Source: Ga0077527 sp945862135 (GTDB lineage Bacteria; Pseudomonadota; Gammaproteobacteria; Burkholderiales; SG8-41). Taken from it: a stretch of 64,000 nt of DNA. Below, in pieces: positions 41,384 to 49,841 of this stretch (within the stretch, counting starts at the first letter, position 1; the number at the start of each line of letters is the position of its first letter). The position numbers and the translations under genes were made by a program. Below the pieces are notes generated by a model. The model had not been told where the DNA came from, did no database searches, and worked only from the letters and a program-made list of their open reading frames with translations. The stretch lies in contig CAXNMF010000001.1 of assembly GCA_964203275.1 (NCBI GenBank), forward strand, positions 496,001 through 560,000, in the 5' to 3' direction.

Positions 41384-42703
41384 ATGGCTGCAAAACGAAT
41401 ACTGGTGCTCTTTGCCAAGGACTGGGATCGCATTGAGCTCGGCCATCCGCGCTACAGTCAGCAATACCATTTCGAGTACGAAGGCTTCGACCTGTTCCGG
41501 TTTCCGGAAAACGCGCGTCTGCTCACCTTCGATGTGCGCCGGGTCATTGATCGGCTGGTGCAACGCTATCGTGGCCGTATCGACGGTGTAATCAGCAACA
41601 ACGAGCATTTTGGCGCGCTGATTGCGGCGGTCGTCGCGCAGCGACTCGGCTTGCCCGGCGCTGACCCGGCAGTCATTATCGCCGCGCAGCACAAGTATTA
41701 CGCGCGCTGCCTGCAGAGCCGTATCGTGCCGGATGCAGTGCCGCATTACGAGGTCCTGCCGTATACCCGTGATGCCATCAGAGCGCCAAAGCTTGGATTT
41801 CCGTGCTTCGTCAAACCGGTGAAGGCAACCTATTCGGTACTGGCTCGCAGAGTCGAGAGCCTCGCGCAATTGCAGACGCTGCTCGATTTTTCACCGATGG
41901 AAAGGCTTATTCTCGGCCGGCTGGTTCGGCCCTTCGATGACCTGATGCCGCTGTATACGTCTTTCGACATCGGTGCCCGTGCGATGATTGCCGAGGAGCT
42001 GCTCGAAGGCGAGCAGGTCAATATCGACGGTTTTGTCCACAACGGCCGGGTAACCGTGCTCGGTGTTGTCGATGAAGTGATGTACCCGGGAACCCAGGCC
42101 TTCATGCGCTTCGAATATCCGTCACGCCTGCCTGTCAGCGTGCAGAAGCGCATGGTCTTGCTGACCGAAAAGCTGATCGCGGGCATGGATTACAGTCACG
42201 GTTTCTTCAACGTCGAACTGATTTATGACGCGGCCAGTGATGCGATCCGCGTGATCGAGGTCAACCCGCGCATGGCGACGCAGATCGTCAACCTGTATCG
42301 CCGTGTCGATGGTTGTGATCCCTACGGCATGCTGCTCGACCTGGCGGTCGGCACTGCGCCGGCGGCGGCGACTGGCGCGGGAGAATTCCGTGCAGCGGCA
42401 AGCTTCGTGTTCCGTCGTTTCGACGGCCGCGCGCCCGAGCGGGTGCCCAGTGCAGAACAGATTGCGGCGATGCACCGCAGCCACCCCGATGCGCGCCTGA
42501 TGCTTTACCCGAAACGTGGCGCAGGACTCGCGCGTGAAATGAAATGGCTGGGCAGCCATCGCTACGCCGTTCTCAACCTTGGCGGTTACGATACTGATGA
42601 CCTGCACAGGCGCTACGAAACGATACGCGGTGAGCTGGCGCTGGATGCCGGTGTTGCACCGAGCAGCGCAGGGGTGATGATGGAGTCCGGCGCGAGCACT
42701 TGA
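41384..42703 (+). CDS. ATP-grasp domain ligase
   Basis: This is a 439-residue protein with AAGGAGCGGAC before the ATG. The ATP-grasp features are a Lys in PCFVKPVKATYS, the Glu pair region AEELLEGEQVNIDGFV, and the metal-binding FNVELIYD...IEVNPRM. Enzymes of this group (carbamoyl-phosphate synthase-L/DdlB-like) join a carboxylate to an amine using ATP. It is the last gene of a rightward group with PhyH, methyltransferase and CPBP protease, and its last 91 bases overlap the convergent CobW-like gene. Substrate unknown. Confidence 0.87.
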   Translation: MAAKRILVLFAKDWDRIELGHPRYSQQYHFEYEGFDLFRFPENARLLTFDVRRVIDRLVQRYRGRIDGVISNNEHFGALIAAVVAQRLGLPGADPAVIIAAQHKYYARCLQSRIVPDAVPHYEVLPYTRDAIRAPKLGFPCFVKPVKATYSVLARRVESLAQLQTLLDFSPMERLILGRLVRPFDDLMPLYTSFDIGARAMIAEELLEGEQVNIDGFVHNGRVTVLGVVDEVMYPGTQAFMRFEYPSRLPVSVQKRMVLLTEKLIAGMDYSHGFFNVELIYDAASDAIRVIEVNPRMATQIVNLYRRVDGCDPYGMLLDLAVGTAPAAATGAGEFRAAASFVFRRFDGRAPERVPSAEQIAAMHRSHPDARLMLYPKRGAGLAREMKWLGSHRYAVLNLGGYDTDDLHRRYETIRGELALDAGVAPSSAGVMMESGAST

Positions 42704-43161
42704 TCAGCCGCGGCCATCTGCCGCTGCCATAACAACCGGGCCGCAGGCTCTGCCGCGGTGAGTCTGTCCGGTGCGACGATGCAGACATGGACATCAATGC
42801 GCAGCACATGCGAAAGCTGTTGTTGATGCAGTGCGCGCGCCAGCGTCACGGGTTCCGCCGCCGCGGCGGCGACGATTACCAGTCTCTGCGGGTGCGACTC
42901 TCGCAGCAGCCGCACGATCCCCGTCTGTAACGCCACCTGACCGCTGCAGCAGGCGCAGCCGCCGGCTACGGCGACGGCGACTTGTGTTTCGGCAAGTGTT
43001 TGCGCGAGATGGCCCCCGTCGTTGTCGAGCAGTGCCCAGCGCGCTTGCGGTGGACGTGCAGCAAACAACGCGCGCACAAAAACGGATTTTGCGTCACTGT
43101 CAATGCCGGTGACTAACAAGGCTGGAACGGAAAACATCTCGCCATTATAACGGCTGGCCAT
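42613..43161 (-). CDS. Truncated CobW/P47K-like protein with GCxCC motif
   Basis: This is a 182-residue protein, whereas CobW/COG0523 GTPases have about 320-400. The signature metal-binding motif is intact (GGCACCSG, Cys69, Cys71, Cys72), and the strand before it (RWALLDNDGG) fits the switch region. The P-loop is degenerate: TGIDSDAKS lacks the Gly of GxxxxGK[ST], and neither the NKxD motif nor the C-terminal domain is present. GTP hydrolysis is therefore doubtful; a metal-binding or adaptor role is possible. A start at ATG 43137 is an alternative. It overlaps the ATP-grasp gene tail to tail. Confidence 0.65.
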   Translation of the reverse strand: MASRYNGEMFSVPALLVTGIDSDAKSVFVRALFAARPPQARWALLDNDGGHLAQTLAETQVAVAVAGGCACCSGQVALQTGIVRLLRESHPQRLVIVAAAAAEPVTLARALHQQQLSHVLRIDVHVCIVAPDRLTAAEPAARLLWQRQMAAADQVLAPDSIITPALLGATPASSASSPRIVS

Positions 43162-43201
43162 TTTTGGCTAAAATGACTGTCATTAAAATATTAATCAAAA
43201 C

Positions 43202-43576
43202 ATGGGCTTGCGAATGTTCTCATGGTCCTTCTCATTGCCGCCTGTAGTGACCACGGTGTTGCTCCTTAGCGCTTCAAATGTGTTCATGACCATTGCCTGG
43301 TATGGTCACCTTAAACACCTCAACACCGCGCCATGGTGGATTGCCGCGCTGCTTTCCTGGGGTATTGCGTTGTTTGAATACCTTCTTCAGGTGCCGGCAA
43401 ACCGTATCGGTTACACCGTGCTGACCCTGCCGCAGCTGAAAATCCTGCAGGAGGTGATCACGCTTGCAGTGTTTGTGCCGTTTGCGGTGTTTGTCATGGA
43501 GCAGCCGGTGAAAATGAACTTCGTCTACGCCGGTCTTTGTCTGGTCGGTGCGGTGTATTTCATCTTCAAGAGTTGA
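43202..43576 (+). CDS. DUF486/DMT-family small membrane protein
   Basis: This is a 124-residue protein with four hydrophobic helices. The segments MTIAWYGHLKHL, FEYLLQVPANRIGY and LKILQEVITLAVF are typical of DUF486, a small relative of the drug/metabolite transporter fold. Function unknown. It is divergent from the CobW-like gene with a 40-base AT-rich gap, so the promoters must overlap. Confidence 0.88.
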   Translation: MGLRMFSWSFSLPPVVTTVLLLSASNVFMTIAWYGHLKHLNTAPWWIAALLSWGIALFEYLLQVPANRIGYTVLTLPQLKILQEVITLAVFVPFAVFVMEQPVKMNFVYAGLCLVGAVYFIFKS

Positions 43577-43637
43577 GCGCGGGCTCTGTGCGCGATTCGC
43601 GTATCATTCGGCGCGTCAGTCACAGCTTACGTTAATC

Positions 43638-44987
43638 ATGCACATCCATATCCTCGGCATTTGTGGCACTTTCATGGGCGGGCTCGCCGTGCTCGCGCGC
43701 GAGGCGGGGCACAAAGTCACCGGTTGCGACGCCAATGTCTATCCGCCGATGAGCACGCAGCTCGAGGCCCAAGGCATTGCGCTGATCGAAGGTTATGACC
43801 CGAGGCAGCTCGACCTCAAGCCCGACCTTTTCGTCATCGGCAACGTCGTGACGCGCGGCAATCCGTTGATGGAGGCGATCCTCGACCGCGGCCTGCCATA
43901 TGCCTCGGGGCCGCAATGGCTGCGCGAACACGTGTTGCAGGGACGTTGGGTGCTTGCAGTGGCCGGCACTCATGGCAAAACCACCACCAGTGCGATGCTG
44001 GCGTGGATTCTTGAACACGCCGGATTGCATCCCGGATTCCTGATCGGCGGCGTGCCGCAGAATTTCAGTGTATCGGCGCGGTTGACTGACACGCCGTTTT
44101 TTGTGATCGAAGCTGATGAATATGACACCGCGTTTTTCGACAAACGTTCGAAGTTTGTACATTACGCGCCGCGCACTGTGGTGCTTAACAACCTTGAATA
44201 CGATCATGCCGACATTTTTCCTGATCTCGCTGCGATCGAAACCCAGTTTCACCACCTGGTTCGCACGGTACCCGGCAACGGCATGATTGTTGCCAACGGC
44301 CGCGAAGCGGCGCTGGATCGCGTGCTGGCGCGAGGGGCCTGGACACCGGTCGAACGTTTTGGCGGGGAGGGGGCCTGGCAGGCCGGACCGGCTGACGACA
44401 GCGGCGTTTTCGAAGTGCTGCATCAAGGGGCCTCACGCGGTCGCGTGATGTGGGACTTGCTGGGTCAACACAATCGCATGAATGCGCTGGCGGCAATTGC
44501 CGCGGCACGCCATGCGGGTGTCCCGGTGATCGGCGGCGTCGATGCGCTGTCCGGATTCAAGAATGTCAAACGCCGCATGGAAATACGCGGCACCCGGCGC
44601 GGTGTCACGGTGTATGACGATTTTGCCCATCACCCCACGGCCATCGCGACCACCGTCTCGGGATTGCGGCGCAAGGCGGGCAAGGCGCGCATCCTCGCGG
44701 TGATTGAACCGCGCTCGAACACGATGAAACTCGGTGTGATGAAACAGGCCTTGCCTGAAAGTCTTCAGGATGCCGATCGGGTGTACTGTTACAGCGGTGG
44801 ATTGAGCTGGAATGCAGTGGAAGCACTTGCGCCTTTGGGAGACAAGGCGGAAGTGCATGCCGATCTCGACGCCATGGTTAAGGCGATCACTGCTGCTGTG
44901 CAATCCGGCGATCAGGTTCTGGTGATGAGCAATGGCGGCTTCGGCGGCATCCACGAAAAACTGCTGCAACAACTGGCGGCAAACTAA
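43638..44987 (+). CDS. mpl: UDP-N-acetylmuramate:L-Ala-gamma-D-Glu-meso-DAP ligase
   Basis: This 449-residue Mur-ligase-family enzyme recycles murein tripeptide directly onto UDP-MurNAc in the cytoplasm. Seen in sequence: an N-terminal Rossmann start (IHILGICGTFMGGLAVLAREAGH), P-loop AGTHGKTTTSAML, the Mpl signature FLIGGVPQNFSVSARL, the EADEYDTAFFD motif, and the C-terminal domain (VYDDFAHHPTAI, VIEPRSNTMKLG). Length is normal. ATG 43638 matches family starts; the frame continues upstream without similarity. It overlaps the amidase gene by one base (TAATG), so the two form an operon. Confidence 0.97.
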   Translation: MHIHILGICGTFMGGLAVLAREAGHKVTGCDANVYPPMSTQLEAQGIALIEGYDPRQLDLKPDLFVIGNVVTRGNPLMEAILDRGLPYASGPQWLREHVLQGRWVLAVAGTHGKTTTSAMLAWILEHAGLHPGFLIGGVPQNFSVSARLTDTPFFVIEADEYDTAFFDKRSKFVHYAPRTVVLNNLEYDHADIFPDLAAIETQFHHLVRTVPGNGMIVANGREAALDRVLARGAWTPVERFGGEGAWQAGPADDSGVFEVLHQGASRGRVMWDLLGQHNRMNALAAIAAARHAGVPVIGGVDALSGFKNVKRRMEIRGTRRGVTVYDDFAHHPTAIATTVSGLRRKAGKARILAVIEPRSNTMKLGVMKQALPESLQDADRVYCYSGGLSWNAVEALAPLGDKAEVHADLDAMVKAITAAVQSGDQVLVMSNGGFGGIHEKLLQQLAAN

Positions 44988-46165
44988 TGGCGATGATTCC
45001 TGATGACGCAATCGGCGCTTTCTGTCGCCATACGCATGTTGCGGTAAAAGGTTCGGGCAAAGGCCCGCTGGCCGGGCTGACTTTCGGCGTCAAGGACATC
45101 TATGACATTGCCGGCCACAAGACCGGTTTCGGCAGTCCCGACTGGCTGACGACCCATGAGGCCGCTGCAAAGACCGCCCCGGTGGTTGCCTCATTGCTGG
45201 CTGCAGGCGCCGACATGGTCGGTAAAACCCAGACCGACGAGCTGACCTACAGCCTCAATGGCGAGAATGCGCATTACGGTACTCCGGTCAACGTCAACGC
45301 GCCGGGGCGCATACCCGGCGGCTCATCCAGCGGATCGGCTGCTGCGGTCGCCGGCAAGCTGGTGGATTTTGCGCTGGGCAGTGATACGGGCGGTTCGGTG
45401 CGTGCGCCTGCAAGTTTCTGCGGTGTTTACGGCATCCGTCCGACGCATGGGCGCGTATCACTGGAGGGCGCTTGCGCGCTGGCCAAAAGTTTTGATACCG
45501 CGGGCTGGTTCGCCCGCGACGCTGCATTGCTCGAAAGGGTCGGACGGGTATTGCTCGGCGACGCCGATGCCGCGAAGCAGGGCGCAGCGTTTCTAGCGGA
45601 AGATGCTTTCGCATTGCTGGATAGTGCCGCTTTGGCAGCCTTGCAGCCAGCGCTCGAAAAAATAAAAGCCGTCACCGGACCGCTGCAGAACGTCGCGGTC
45701 AGCGCCGAAGGATTGCCGCAATGGTTCCAGGCTTTCCGCGTGCTGCAGGGCGCGGAAATCCATCAGCAGCTGGGTGCGTGGGTGTCGTGCGTGCAGCCGA
45801 AACTCGGCCCAGGGGTGCAGGAACGCATGCAGTGGACGACCACGATTACCGCTGCCGATGTTGCCAGCGCGCAGACCATGCGTGAGTCCGTGCGCCGGCA
45901 CATGGATGAACTGCTGCAACACAATGCGGTGCTGGTGCTGCCGACGGTGCCCGATATCGCCCCGCTGCTCAATACGCCGCCGGCGCAACTCGATGATTTT
46001 CGCGCGCGGGCGATGAGTCTGTTGTGCATCGCCGGGCATGCCGGATTGCCGCAGGTCAGCTTGCCATTGGCGACACTGCAGGGCTGTCCGCTGGGCATCT
46101 CGCTGGTTGCTGCGCGCGGCAACGACGCCTTGCTGCTGCGACTGGCACGGCAGATTGCCGCGTAA
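44987..46165 (+). CDS. Amidase signature family hydrolase
   Basis: This is a 392-residue cytoplasmic enzyme. The Ser-cisSer-Lys triad is visible: Lys in TFGVKDIYD, and the serines in GGSSSGSAAAVA and GSDTGGSVRAPASFCG. It is shorter than GatA (about 480) and lacks gatB/gatC neighbours, so it is probably a stand-alone amidase of the AtzF/allophanate-hydrolase-like group. Translationally coupled to mpl, but a role in murein recycling is only suggested by position. Confidence 0.92.
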   Translation: MAMIPDDAIGAFCRHTHVAVKGSGKGPLAGLTFGVKDIYDIAGHKTGFGSPDWLTTHEAAAKTAPVVASLLAAGADMVGKTQTDELTYSLNGENAHYGTPVNVNAPGRIPGGSSSGSAAAVAGKLVDFALGSDTGGSVRAPASFCGVYGIRPTHGRVSLEGACALAKSFDTAGWFARDAALLERVGRVLLGDADAAKQGAAFLAEDAFALLDSAALAALQPALEKIKAVTGPLQNVAVSAEGLPQWFQAFRVLQGAEIHQQLGAWVSCVQPKLGPGVQERMQWTTTITAADVASAQTMRESVRRHMDELLQHNAVLVLPTVPDIAPLLNTPPAQLDDFRARAMSLLCIAGHAGLPQVSLPLATLQGCPLGISLVAARGNDALLLRLARQIAA

Positions 46166-46190
46166 AGGCCGGGATCAATACAGCACGGCC

Positions 46191-46218
46191 TTGACGATTA
46201 TACGAATATCCGTATAAT
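46191..46218 (+). promoter_or_regulatory. Promoter and operator of the toxin-antitoxin pair
   Basis: TTGACG (46191-46196) and a perfect TATAAT (46213-46218) are separated by 16 bases. An inverted repeat, ATTATACG (46197-46204) and CGTATAAT (46211-46218), fills the spacer and the -10 box, as expected for autorepression by the XRE antitoxin. The -10 box ends six bases before the toxin ATG, so the mRNA is probably leaderless. Confidence 0.75.
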
Positions 46219-46224
46219 TAACTT

Positions 46225-46563
46225 ATGAAACCGATCCGGTTTGTTGGCGGGTCCAAAGACGATCTATCGGCGTTTCCGGTTGCGGCGCGCAATCGCGCGG
46301 GCCATGAACTGTTCATGGTCCAATGCAACAGGCCGCCGGCCGACTGGAAACCGATGTCCGGCATAGGGCCGGGTGTCTGTGAAATCAGGATCAGGGTGTC
46401 GGCGGGCGCGTACCGGTTGATCTACGTCGCCCGTTTCGAAGACGCAGTGTATGTGCTGCATGCCTTCCAGAAAAAGACCCAGAAAACCTCTAAGGTTGAT
46501 CTGGAACTGGCGCGGCAGCGTTACCGCGAGGCAGAAGCATCTTCCAAAAGGAATTCAACATGA
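46225..46563 (+). CDS. higB: HigB-type (Gp49/RelE superfamily) toxin
   Basis: This is a 112-residue basic protein. The RelE-like core reads VCEIRIRVSAGAYRLIYVARFEDAVYVLHAFQKKTQKTSKVDLELARQR, broken by the family's usual loop; the Arg/Tyr/Lys residues and the HAFQKKTQKT segment are the Gp49-HigB signature. Such toxins cleave mRNA on the ribosome. The antitoxin gene overlaps the stop by four bases (ATGA), the toxin-first order of HigBA systems. Confidence 0.93.
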   Translation: MKPIRFVGGSKDDLSAFPVAARNRAGHELFMVQCNRPPADWKPMSGIGPGVCEIRIRVSAGAYRLIYVARFEDAVYVLHAFQKKTQKTSKVDLELARQRYREAEASSKRNST

Positions 46564-46844
46564 CCGGCAAAGTGACTAAATCAAGCGGCAACATCTTTCT
46601 TGACCTCGGCTTTCCACCGCACGAGGCGGAGGTCATGCTGCTGCGTGCACAACTGGCCGAGGCGCTGCGCGGCTGGATGGAACGCGAGGGGCTTAATCAG
46701 GCGCAGACAGCGAAACGGCTGGGTATCAGTCAACCGCGAGTATCGGAAATCACCCGCGGCAAGGTGGAGCTGCTGTCGCTGGATTATCTGGTGGGGCTTT
46801 GTGCCAAGGCGGGGATTTCTGTGGGAGTGAGGTTGGCAGCGTGA
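46560..46844 (+). CDS. higA: HigA-type XRE-family antitoxin
   Basis: This is a 94-residue protein with a helix-turn-helix (LNQAQTAKRLGISQPRVSEITRG) of the XRE class in the middle and the C-terminal SLDYLVGLCAKAGISVGVRL typical of HigA antitoxins paired with Gp49 toxins. It should neutralise the toxin and repress the palindromic promoter at 46191-46218. Confidence 0.93.
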   Translation: MTGKVTKSSGNIFLDLGFPPHEAEVMLLRAQLAEALRGWMEREGLNQAQTAKRLGISQPRVSEITRGKVELLSLDYLVGLCAKAGISVGVRLAA

Positions 46845-46880
46845 GATGTATCCCGGGGCAATTTAGATGACAGGGGAAAC

Positions 46881-47222
46881 GTGTTCCGTTTCTTATCATT
46901 AATTAGCGTCAAAAGATGGATACTTTGCATAGTGTTGGCTGCAATGGGGGTTTCTTTCGCTGCATGCTCTACGGGTAGGGCACATCAAAACTTCATAAAT
47001 ATTATGCAAGGACAAGTAGGTCGAAGCACTGATGACCCCGATATTTATAGAAATCGGTATCCAGAGTTTCGTGTTGCGACAAAGATGCTCGCCAACGGTA
47101 ATGTGGAAGAAGAGTTCAATAGAGGTGTTCGTGGGCAATGCCGAGTGTTCTTTGAAATAGACAAATTGGCTGAACGTATTGTTGGTTGGCGTTATGAAGG
47201 TGATTGCGTGATTCTTCCGTAG
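46881..47222 (+). CDS. Hypothetical small lipoprotein
   Basis: The protein has 113 residues. A signal segment (WILCIVLAAMGVSFAAC) ends in a lipobox-like SFAAC with Cys at residue 29, so it is a likely lipoprotein. The mature part (NFINIMQGQVGRSTDDPDIYRNRYPEFR ... GQCRVFFEIDKLAERIVGWRYEGDCVILP, two cysteines) is not a family I recognise. The GTG start has AGGGGAAAC upstream. Its composition is clearly more AT-rich than its neighbours, suggesting recent acquisition with or near the adjacent toxin-antitoxin pair. Confidence 0.75.
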   Translation: MFRFLSLISVKRWILCIVLAAMGVSFAACSTGRAHQNFINIMQGQVGRSTDDPDIYRNRYPEFRVATKMLANGNVEEEFNRGVRGQCRVFFEIDKLAERIVGWRYEGDCVILP

Positions 47223-47238
47223 TAGTCGATTCAAAGCC

Positions 47239-47811
47239 ATGCTGATTTACATCCACGGGTTCAACAGTTCGGCGCTGTCATACAAGGCTGGTTTGCTGCG
47301 CGATCACATGGCGCGCATCGGCTTCGCGCATCTGTACGCCTGCCCGGAACTGCCGCACCGTCCGGCGGCGGCGATGCAGTTGCTGCGTGAACTGGTGCAA
47401 CAGCATGATCCCCGCAGGGTGACGCTGGTGGGATCTTCGCTGGGCGGTTTTTACGCAACGTGGCTGACCGAACATCTCGGCACGCGTACGGTGCTGGTCA
47501 ATCCCGCAGTGCGGCCGTATGAACTTCTGGCGCCGTATATCGGGCCGCAGAAAAATCTTTATACCGGTGCCGAATATGAGTTCACCCAGACGCATATTGA
47601 TGAACTGCGTGCGCTCGAAGTGGATTCTGTGACGCCGTCGCGTTATCTGCTGATCACGGCGACCGGCGATGAGGTTCTGGACTACCGTGCCGGCGTCGAA
47701 CGGTATGCCGGTAGCGAGCAGATCATTGTACCCGGCAGCGATCACGGCCTGGGTGATTTCGACGCCCATATCGACCGCGTCGTCTCCTTCTGGCAGGCCG
47801 GGCGCGTATAA
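47239..47811 (+). CDS. YqiA-family alpha/beta-hydrolase (esterase)
   Basis: This is a 190-residue cytoplasmic protein. It starts MLIYIHGFNSSALSYKAGLL, the YqiA opening; the nucleophile elbow is VGSSLGGFYA and the catalytic His lies in GSDHGLGDFD. YqiA proteins hydrolyse acyl-CoA or short esters. It lies 16 bases after the lipoprotein gene and 60 bases before the ribonuclease gene, a pairing that may be an operon. Confidence 0.9.
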   Translation: MLIYIHGFNSSALSYKAGLLRDHMARIGFAHLYACPELPHRPAAAMQLLRELVQQHDPRRVTLVGSSLGGFYATWLTEHLGTRTVLVNPAVRPYELLAPYIGPQKNLYTGAEYEFTQTHIDELRALEVDSVTPSRYLLITATGDEVLDYRAGVERYAGSEQIIVPGSDHGLGDFDAHIDRVVSFWQAGRV

Positions 47812-47871
47812 TTCGCGGCCCGATCTGCGCCGCGCGGCGGTCCCGCGCCATCCCCGGTTTTTCCCCATCCG

Positions 47872-49725
47872 ATGAATGTATTTTACGAAGAAGACGGCGA
47901 ACTCAAGGTCGGCGCGGTACTCGCCGATAACGACACGTCGCTGCAGGTCGAAGCGCCGCACGGCAAGCGCTCAAAGGTAAAGGCCTCGGCGGTTTTGCTG
48001 CGTTTCGAGTCGCCGGCGCACACCGCATTCATGGCCGGCGTCCAGCAACAGGCCGATGCCATCGACATTGATTTTCTGTGGCAGTGCTGCGCAGCCGATG
48101 AATTCGGTTACGACACGCTGGCGCGCGAATACTACGGGCATGCACCGGACGCGGTGGAGTCAGGCGCTGTTTTGATGCGGTTGCATGGCGCGCCGATGTA
48201 CTTTTACAAAAAAGGGCGCGGCCGTTACAAGGCGGCGCCCGAAGACGCGCTGAAGGCGGCGCTGGCCAGCGTCGAGCGCAAACGGCTGCAGGCCGTGGCG
48301 AAAGCGGCCTATATCGAGGAAATGGCTGCCGGCCGTCTGCCCGAAGCCTTTCGTCCGCAGCTCGATTCGCTGCTCTACAAGCCTGACAAAAACAGCATCG
48401 AATGGAAGGCTCTGGATGAGGCAAGTGCTGCGGCCAGGCTTTCGCCATCACGCCTGCTCGAACGCTGCGGCGCGTTACCCGATCTGCATCAATACCATTT
48501 GCGCCGTTTCCTGTTCGAACATTTCCCGCAGGGGCCGGGATTTGCGGAATTGCCTGCCGCAGAGATTCCGTCCGATCTGCCGCTGGCGGAGGTGGTCGCC
48601 TACAGCATCGACGACGCGGAAACGACGGAGATCGACGACGCGTTTTCGCTGCAGGATATGCCCGGCGGCAACCGGCGGCTGGGCATTCATATCGCCGCGC
48701 CGGCCCTGGGTATCCTGCCGGACTCACCGTTGGATGCGGTGGCGCGCGAACGGCTGTCGACGGTTTATTTTCCCGGCGGCAAGATCACGATGCTGCCGGA
48801 TCATGCTGTCGCGGCTTATACGCTGGCGGCAGGACGCGAGTGTCCGGCGCTGTCGATCTATTTTGATATCGCTCCTGATTTTACTGTGCTGTCGCATGAG
48901 ACCAAAGTTGAGCGTATCCGCATTGCCGACAACCTCCGTCACGACACGCTGGAGCCGGTGTTTAACGCCGTAGCTCTTGCAAACGGGGCGATTGACCATC
49001 CGCAGGGCGCAGCGCTGGCCTGGCTGTGGCAGTTCTCCGGTCACTTGCTGATCACGCGCAAAGGCGATGCCCCGCGCGGCGAAGATCGTCCCGAATTCGT
49101 TTTTCGCGTTGATGACGGCCGGGTGTCGATCACCCGCCGCCAACGCGGCACGCCGATCGACCAGGTTGTGGCGGAGCTGATGATTCTCGCCAACAGCACC
49201 TGGGCAGGCGAATTGCACCGTGAAGGTCAGTGCGGGCTGTTCCGTGTGCAGAGCGGCGGCAAGGTGCGCACCAGTACGGCAGCCGGCCCGCACGATGGTC
49301 TCGGCGTTGCGCACTATATGTGGGCCAGTTCGCCGCTGCGTCGTTACACCGATCTGATCAACCAACGCCAGTTGATCGCGCGCGCGCGCGGCGAGCCGCC
49401 GGTGTACCAGTCCAAAGACACCGCACTGCTGGGGGCCATGCGCGATTTCGAAGCTGCGTATGACGTTTATGGTGAATATCAGCGGACCATGGAACGCTAC
49501 TGGAGCCTGCGCTGGTTGAGGCAGGAGGAGGTGGCAATGGTTAGCGGGGTGGTGCTGATGCGGGAGAACATGGTGCGGCTGGATTCGATACCCTTGGTGC
49601 AGCGTGTACCTTCGTTGCCAGCGACGGTGATGCCGGGACAAAGGGTGGAGCTCGCGGTGGGAGCGGTCGATTTGCTGGATCTGACCCTTGATCTTGAATT
49701 CAATTCAGTGATTAACCCGGACTGA
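47872..49725 (+). CDS. RNB-domain exoribonuclease (RNase II/R family)
   Basis: The protein has 617 residues. The RNB catalytic core has the aspartates in AYSIDDAETTEIDDAFSLQ, and further RNB hallmarks IPADH-like MLPDHAV, AELMILANSTWAGELH and YMWASSPLRRYTDLINQRQL. The N-terminal part (GELKVGAVLADNDTSLQVE) is not a classical cold-shock domain, and the C-terminal S1 domain is short or divergent, so this is the variant RNB group of betaproteobacteria rather than canonical rnb or rnr. It degrades single-stranded RNA 3' to 5'. Confidence 0.92.
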   Translation: MNVFYEEDGELKVGAVLADNDTSLQVEAPHGKRSKVKASAVLLRFESPAHTAFMAGVQQQADAIDIDFLWQCCAADEFGYDTLAREYYGHAPDAVESGAVLMRLHGAPMYFYKKGRGRYKAAPEDALKAALASVERKRLQAVAKAAYIEEMAAGRLPEAFRPQLDSLLYKPDKNSIEWKALDEASAAARLSPSRLLERCGALPDLHQYHLRRFLFEHFPQGPGFAELPAAEIPSDLPLAEVVAYSIDDAETTEIDDAFSLQDMPGGNRRLGIHIAAPALGILPDSPLDAVARERLSTVYFPGGKITMLPDHAVAAYTLAAGRECPALSIYFDIAPDFTVLSHETKVERIRIADNLRHDTLEPVFNAVALANGAIDHPQGAALAWLWQFSGHLLITRKGDAPRGEDRPEFVFRVDDGRVSITRRQRGTPIDQVVAELMILANSTWAGELHREGQCGLFRVQSGGKVRTSTAAGPHDGLGVAHYMWASSPLRRYTDLINQRQLIARARGEPPVYQSKDTALLGAMRDFEAAYDVYGEYQRTMERYWSLRWLRQEEVAMVSGVVLMRENMVRLDSIPLVQRVPSLPATVMPGQRVELAVGAVDLLDLTLDLEFNSVINPD

Positions 49726-49743
49726 TGTCAGTGATCACTGACA
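49726..49743. repeat. Perfect 18-base palindrome after the ribonuclease stop codon
   Basis: TGTCAGTGATCACTGACA is fully self-complementary and begins on the base after the ribonuclease stop codon. There is no T tract. It could be an operator for the downstream TonB-like gene or a cruciform/hairpin at the mRNA end. Confidence 0.6.
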
Positions 49744-49807
49744 CCGCGACTTATCCCAGATTCAGCTTTAAACAATGCACATAATTTACTGATAAATAAT
49801 GTTTTTA

Positions 49808-49835
49808 TTGATATTTTTGCCGGCGCGTCTAGAAT
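49808..49835 (+). promoter_or_regulatory. Putative sigma-70 promoter of the TonB-like gene
   Basis: TTGATA (49808-49813) and TAGAAT (49830-49835) are 16 bases apart in an otherwise AT-rich gap. The start codon lies seven bases after the -10 box, so the transcript would be leaderless unless another promoter is used. Confidence 0.4.
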
Positions 49836-49841
49836 AAGGCC

